Assembly (NCBI GenBank): GCA_033065855.1
Contig: JAVXUO010000167.1
Coordinates: 62,001 to 126,000, forward strand
Reading direction: 5' to 3'
Origin: Escallonia rubra
Taxonomy: Eukaryota > Streptophyta > Magnoliopsida > Escalloniales > Escalloniaceae
Length of the DNA stretch: 64,000 nt
Below the pieces are notes generated by a model, which worked only from the letters and a program-made list of their open reading frames with translations, was not told the DNA's origin and did no database searches. Below, piece by piece: positions 59,943 through 64,000 of this stretch. The position numbers were made by a program, and so were the translations under genes. Numbering within the stretch: position 1 is the stretch's first letter; the number at the start of each line of letters is the position of its first letter.

Positions 59943-61084
59943 CCAGAGGGTCCCGAGGCAAAGGCCCGACTTCATGTGGCTGGGGAGGGCCTCCATCAGC
60001 AACAGGTACATAGCCGCCAAGGTTTCCATGTTGTATGTCACCAGCAATAGGTTGTGCACGCTCCCTTACAGAGGGGGCTCTTTCAGGACGCATGTTAGGG
60101 AACCTCTCCCATGCCCATAACTATTATACATGTTATTTATGAAAAGGATCTACGACACGATACCGTATATATATAGAAAGAAGGAGATTATCATGTTAGT
60201 TTGCGTACCTGCAACAGAATCAAAGGTCCCCCAATCTCATATGCTGAATCCCTACTTGCTCGACACATCTCACGATACAAGTAAGCTAGAGCTGCACTGC
60301 CCCAACTACGCCTATTCGCAGCATTAAGATCTTGAAGCAAAGTTAGGTACATAAGAGGGACCCTACTTCCCGATAAGTTTGGGAACAAAACGCCACCAAT
60401 CAAGGCCAATATAAGAGCCCTGCATTCTGTTCTACAATATCATTGTCTGAACTCTCTGGTAACACCATGAATTGATCCATTAGCCAGCGAAGTTGTATTG
60501 ACCCACCACATATGACAGTTTCAGGTGGTCTGACACCTAACCATATTTGACAATACTCCCGCCACACATCCGTGGAACGTACAATGTCAACACCTGTAAC
60601 AGCATCACCATCAACAGGTAGCCCAGACAACACTGACACATCCTGTAATGTAATGTAGCCTCCCCAACACGAAGGTGAAATGTTTGGGTCTCAGGCCGCC
60701 ATCGCTCAATTAGTGCCGTGATGAAAGCATGGTCAAGTCTAACCTCCATGATCCAATAAAGACCATAAAAACCAACTCGCACCAAGTATTGCATAATACG
60801 CACATGGGGCTCCATCCTCCTGATTGCCACCACGATCCCAAAGTAGTGGGCCTAAGGCTCGTCGGCATGTCAATACCTTATCAACCTGCAATCATTTTCT
60901 TTATTAGTACAACTAATAAGAAATCACTAAAGTTGATGACGTGCCGTCCATGTTGCAAATCAAGTACCTCTCCATCCCAGACACGGTTGGAACGATGACA
61001 ATACTGTAAATTTAACACACGAGGATCGACGGGCCCTGGATTTACCAAATGCTCCACAACATCATCCTGTCTTGGTCCCTCCAT
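59943..61084 (-). pseudogene. Plant mobile domain (MAIN-like) protein, frameshifted
   Basis: Exon 1 (61084-60968) begins MEGPRQDDVVEHLVNPGPVD and reads LQYCHRSNRVWDGE before donor GTACTT. Exon 2 (60885-60209) has VLTCRRALGPLLWD, then FYGLYWIMEVRLDHAFITAL, ERWRPETQTFHLRVGEAT, SVLSGLPVDGDAVTG, LIGGVLFPNLSGSRVPLMYL and SWGSAALAYLYREMCRASRD before donor GTACGC. Exon 3 (60120-59943) reads LWAWERFPNMRPERAPSV. This is the plant mobile domain, shared by transposon-encoded proteins and by host MAIN/MAIL1 proteins needed for silencing and genome stability. Frame breaks near 60840, 60650 and 60420 make this copy non-functional. The intron calls rest on GT-AG and family continuity. Confidence 0.82.
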
Positions 61085-61192
61085 CTCTGTGAAAACCAAT
61101 GCAAATTTTACATAAATTAAACTGAAAAAATGCAATACAAGAAATATTAATAAACTGATTATAGGCTTCATATTTGATTCAGGTTTTGTCAC

Positions 61193-61715
61193 GTAATTTC
61201 AGCGCGACATCGGCTCATTTCAGTGAGTTGCTGATTTACTCAGTGAATCATCACACACCAGCAGATCTGCTGAGCTAGTTGCTGCCAACTGCTAAAAATT
61301 TGTAGATTCTGTTACTTCCTCTCTCACTTTCTTCTAGTAAGGTAGAACTTCAGATGAAGGTCTTCCAATTTCTCATTTTCTTCCTTACTAGACTTCTCAT
61401 CCAGAGTAAGAAAACCAACTGAATAAATGAGTTCACCAACGTATGATGATGTGCTCGACAAACAAACTGAATAAATGAGTTCACCAACATTTTACCCTTT
61501 CTTCTTTTGGAAGGAGACAAGGAAAATTTAAATGAAAAGAGTATTTGCTGCTCGAAGTACAAATGAAACTGGTTGTTGAAAACAAAGTTGCCTAAAGTGG
61601 CAACAGAACAAGGATGATGTAAACATTTAAGTCAAATGCTATGGAATAAGAGAAGTTGTAACCTGAAGCTTGTGATGAATAGACATTTCACTTGCATTCC
61701 AAAATTATGTGGATC
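61193..61715. other. Spacer between MULE transposase and mobile-domain gene
   Basis: No gene recognised. It contains a short direct repeat, CAAACTGAATAAATGAGTTC / CAACTGAATAAATGAGTTC, at about 61412-61490. Confidence 0.45.
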
Positions 61716-61779
61716 AATCTATGTGGAGTTTTTTTGACTTCCACCTTTCAAAAGTTTCAACCTTTCAGAAGTTGTAACC

Positions 61780-63407
61780 TCAATGAGCTGTTTTCTTTGC
61801 ATGACATGTACGCTTGTCGTGGCCAGTATTTTTACATAATCCACAACATTTCGCTCTAGACGAATATCCATTTCATTACGCAAATAAACTGATCTTGGTC
61901 GACCCTTCCCTCTATTTACAGCAGGGGGCATGAATCTACAGCCAATCCACTTCTCCCAGTAATCTAGATGCTCTAGTGGTTGAAACATTTCAACCCATAT
62001 CTTTCTATATTCTCGAACAGAAAAATAAGGACTAATAAAAGCAGAAGGATCTAGTTTTTGCCACTGCACAACACGCTAGAACATGGGAACATGGAATGCC
62101 ATATGTCGTCAACTTCCCGCATGTGCATGTTTTATCTTAAAGCCGCACAACCTGTTCATTTTGGCCATGCTTATTTTTTTACCAAAAAATCCCCCCGATC
62201 ACCGGTTGTGTTATAAGGTTGCACAAACATAGAACCAATTTTCCTTTTCGCTTGTTGAATTGCAAGAATGGTGGAAGGGACATAATGCATTTGATCTGCC
62301 ATAGAGGCTGCCCCAAGGTTTCTTCTCAAGTTAAAGTAATGTACACAGCGGTGAAAAGATGTTTGAACTAGTGCTGTGATAGGTAAGCCTCGAGATCCTT
62401 TCAAAACACTGTTAAACACTTCAAAAATATTGGTCGTTATCATTCCAAAATGTTTACCACCGTCATGTGCAAGTGTCCATTGTTCAACGGGTATCTCATC
62501 ACACCACTTCTTTGCTTCTACAGAAAGTTTTTGGATCTCTTCCATCAACTTGTTGAATTTGTGAACTTGAGTAGCCTTCCCAGCCGCCCAAATAAGCTTC
62601 TTAAGCTCCGCACTACTGAATTTCTTTGTAAAATTGCTACGAATATGTCTCAAGTAGAATCGGTGATGGGCATAAGGTGGCTGCCATAATCGATTTTTTC
62701 TCACAGTGCTTAATATACCGGAATGGCGATCTGAGATCAAGCAAACATCCTTATAGCTAGGGACAACTTGATCTCTGACATGTTGCAAAAATCAACTCCA
62801 GCTATCATGGTTCTCCCCTTCAACGATAGCAAATGCAAGCGGCAAGATTTGATTGTTTCCATCTCCTGCTACGACAATTAACATAGTACCTAAGTACTTC
62901 CTATGAAGAAACGTGCCATCAATGCTAATAACAGGACGACAGAACCTAAACCCCATGATGCATGGCTTAAATGCCCAAAAAACTCGTTTAAAGCGTATTG
63001 CATTAATTTCTCCACAAGCTTTTGGGTCGTATTCGACAATGGTGCCAGCATTGTACTTTTGGATGACTGCCAAAAATCTTGGTAATATCCGATAAGACTC
63101 TTCCCAATTCCCAAATAAATCTGCAATAACTGTAACTTTGGCCTTCCACGCCTTTTTATATGAAATAATGTATTCATATTTTTCCTTGACAGCTGCAATT
63201 AAGGAGGTAATTCTCACCATCGGATCAGTTTCAACTATATTGCGAATCGATTCAGTAATTAGTCTATAATTTATCCATCAAGCAATTAAATGTCCAGTTA
63301 CCCTCCACCTTGATCAACTTTTTTGGTCCACAATCATAGGAATAACCATCTGAATCTTCTACTATATTTCCTCCCCAATAACACAACAGCCTTATGGAAG
63401 GAGCCAT
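61780..63407 (-). pseudogene. MuDR-type MULE transposase, broken
   Basis: The start codon is at 63407 with MAPSIRLLCYWGGNIVEDSDG, the usual MULE N-terminus, which ends early. The usual N-terminal DNA-binding section is missing, so the middle was probably deleted near 63240. From about 63220 come LIAAVKEKYEYIISYKKAW, then the MULE core with VISIDGTFLHRKYLGTMLIV (first Asp), GDGNNQILPLAFAIVEGE and, after a stop at about 62792, DVCLISDRHSGIL (second Asp). The stop replaces the Trp expected after HDSWS. A SWIM zinc finger (62127-62068) has CTCGK and PCSHVLACC. Next come LDPSAFISPYFSVREYRKIW and GKGRPRSVYLRNEMD, shifted by one base from the SWIM frame. A CCHC knuckle (CGLCKNTGHDKRTC, about 61800-61845) lies in yet another frame. 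The transposase once cut and moved the element; this copy cannot. Confidence 0.9.
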
Positions 63408-63729
63408 GACGAACCTTCAGCATTCGCATAGAAATATAGTTAATTTTTCTGTGCAAACCATGTATCATTACATATAAAACAGGATACGTTAATTGGTCGG
63501 CTTAATAAACAGCATAGCTTTAAATTTATCTCAATTTATATCAGAGAAAGAAAAAAGGATGCTAAAAGAAGCACCATCCTGCAATATAAATGTGCTCACA
63601 TGCCATCTTGAGAGAGAAAAAAAAAAGCCCACAGGCCAAATATATGCTGCCTAGATTAACCCCTCAGGAATGCCAAGACAACGAACCAAGACAAAGAATG
63701 CTGATATGATACTAAAATGGTCATATAAT
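63408..63729. other. DNA beyond the MULE transposase start
   Basis: No gene or terminal inverted repeat identified. Confidence 0.35.
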
Positions 63730-64000
63730 GGATGCTTTGCAAACAGAAACTGAGAACAAGGGACACATTAAAATCATGGAATGTGGTGACTAAGGATATA
63801 TGTTGTTACTGTCTACAGCATCAAGAGACACAAGATCACTTGTTTATGGCATGTCCAGTTGTTAAAGAGATATAGGATAAGGTATTGAATAAATCGAGAA
63901 TCAGGGATGCATTTCATCAATGGTCACAACTTCTACACTATGCCACAAAGAAGTTCAGAGGTAGGAGTTTTAGAGCCTCTTTGAGCAAGTTAGTACTGGC
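63730..64000 (+). pseudogene. LINE reverse transcriptase C-terminal (zinc-binding) fragment, runs off the window
   Basis: The + strand reads LKSWNVVTKDICCYCLQHQE, TQDHLFMACPVVKEI, a stop where Trp is usual, then DKVLNKSRIRDAFHQWSQLL. The C-x2-C, ET.DHLF.CP pattern is that of the zf-RVT domain at the end of plant L1-type ORF2. The upstream RT part is absent, and the window ends before the element does. Confidence 0.65.

Larger units (their letters stand above)
57933..63407 (-). mobile_element. Mutator-like element (MULE) with MuDR transposase and plant mobile domain gene, degenerate
   Basis: On the - strand a MuDR-type transposase (63407 to about 61780) is followed, in the same direction, by a plant mobile domain (MAIN-like) gene (61084-59943) and a further open frame (58331-57933). 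Plant MULEs carrying a mobile-domain gene next to the transposase are known, so I treat these as one element. Terminal inverted repeats and target duplication were not found; the left end may lie beyond 56.5 kb and the right end past 63.4 kb. Both genes are broken by stops and frameshifts. Confidence 0.7.

Noticed and set aside
62376..62689. Open frames on the + strand opposite the MULE transposase
   Set aside because: Antisense shadows of the clearly recognisable transposase frame.

Overview
The window looks like nuclear DNA of a eudicot plant. It is AT-rich, has canonical GT-AG introns, one recognisable host gene, and is otherwise built from plant-type transposable elements in many states of decay. 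I can name no species. I see no bacterial, organellar or viral gene cluster, no tRNA or rRNA gene and no CRISPR array.

The one convincing host gene is a plant VPS9-domain gene (VPS9A-like, a guanine-nucleotide exchange factor for RAB5-type GTPases) on the + strand. Its five coding exons (22465-22574, 23101-23248, 31455-31625, 48636-48815, 54603-55463) splice in frame to 489 residues. The gene is about 33 kb long because introns 2, 3 and 4 (about 8.2, 17.0 and 5.8 kb) are filled with transposons.

Layout. 0.4-5.6 kb holds a TIR element, a hAT-like element with an 8-bp target duplication (3039-3734), and a decayed Ty1/Copia-type gag. 6.2-14.2 kb is a Tekay/Del-like Ty3/Gypsy chromovirus on the - strand with LTRs, primer-binding site, polypurine tract, gag and pol, all broken by stops and frameshifts; one LTR is cut short. 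15.7-20.2 kb has an old LTR fragment and two related GC-rich Mutator-like elements, one with a 44-bp perfect TIR and a 9-bp target duplication. 20.8-22.2 kb is a foldback element ending 222 bp upstream of the VPS9A start codon. Intron 2 holds a Reina-like Ty3/Gypsy relic (25.8-30 kb). Intron 3 holds an L1-type LINE relic on the - strand (32.7-37.7 kb) split by two insertions of one hAT-like family, two TRIM-like mini-retroelements, a hAT MITE with perfect TIR and 8-bp target duplication, and a long inverted repeat of about 2.2 kb (45.47-47.64 kb). Intron 4 holds a TIR element with a third copy of that hAT-like family nested inside, and a solo LTR (51888-53389). 56.5-63.4 kb is a decayed MuDR/MULE on the - strand with a transposase (DDE, SWIM and CCHC parts) followed by a plant mobile domain (MAIN-like) gene, also frameshifted. 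The last 0.25 kb is a LINE C-terminal fragment on the + strand.

Nothing here is a demonstrably new enzymatic system. The most unusual items are the two unrelated long inverted repeats (one in the promoter and one in intron 3 of VPS9A), the GC-rich Mutator-like pair with palindromic tandem units, and the MULE carrying a plant mobile domain gene.
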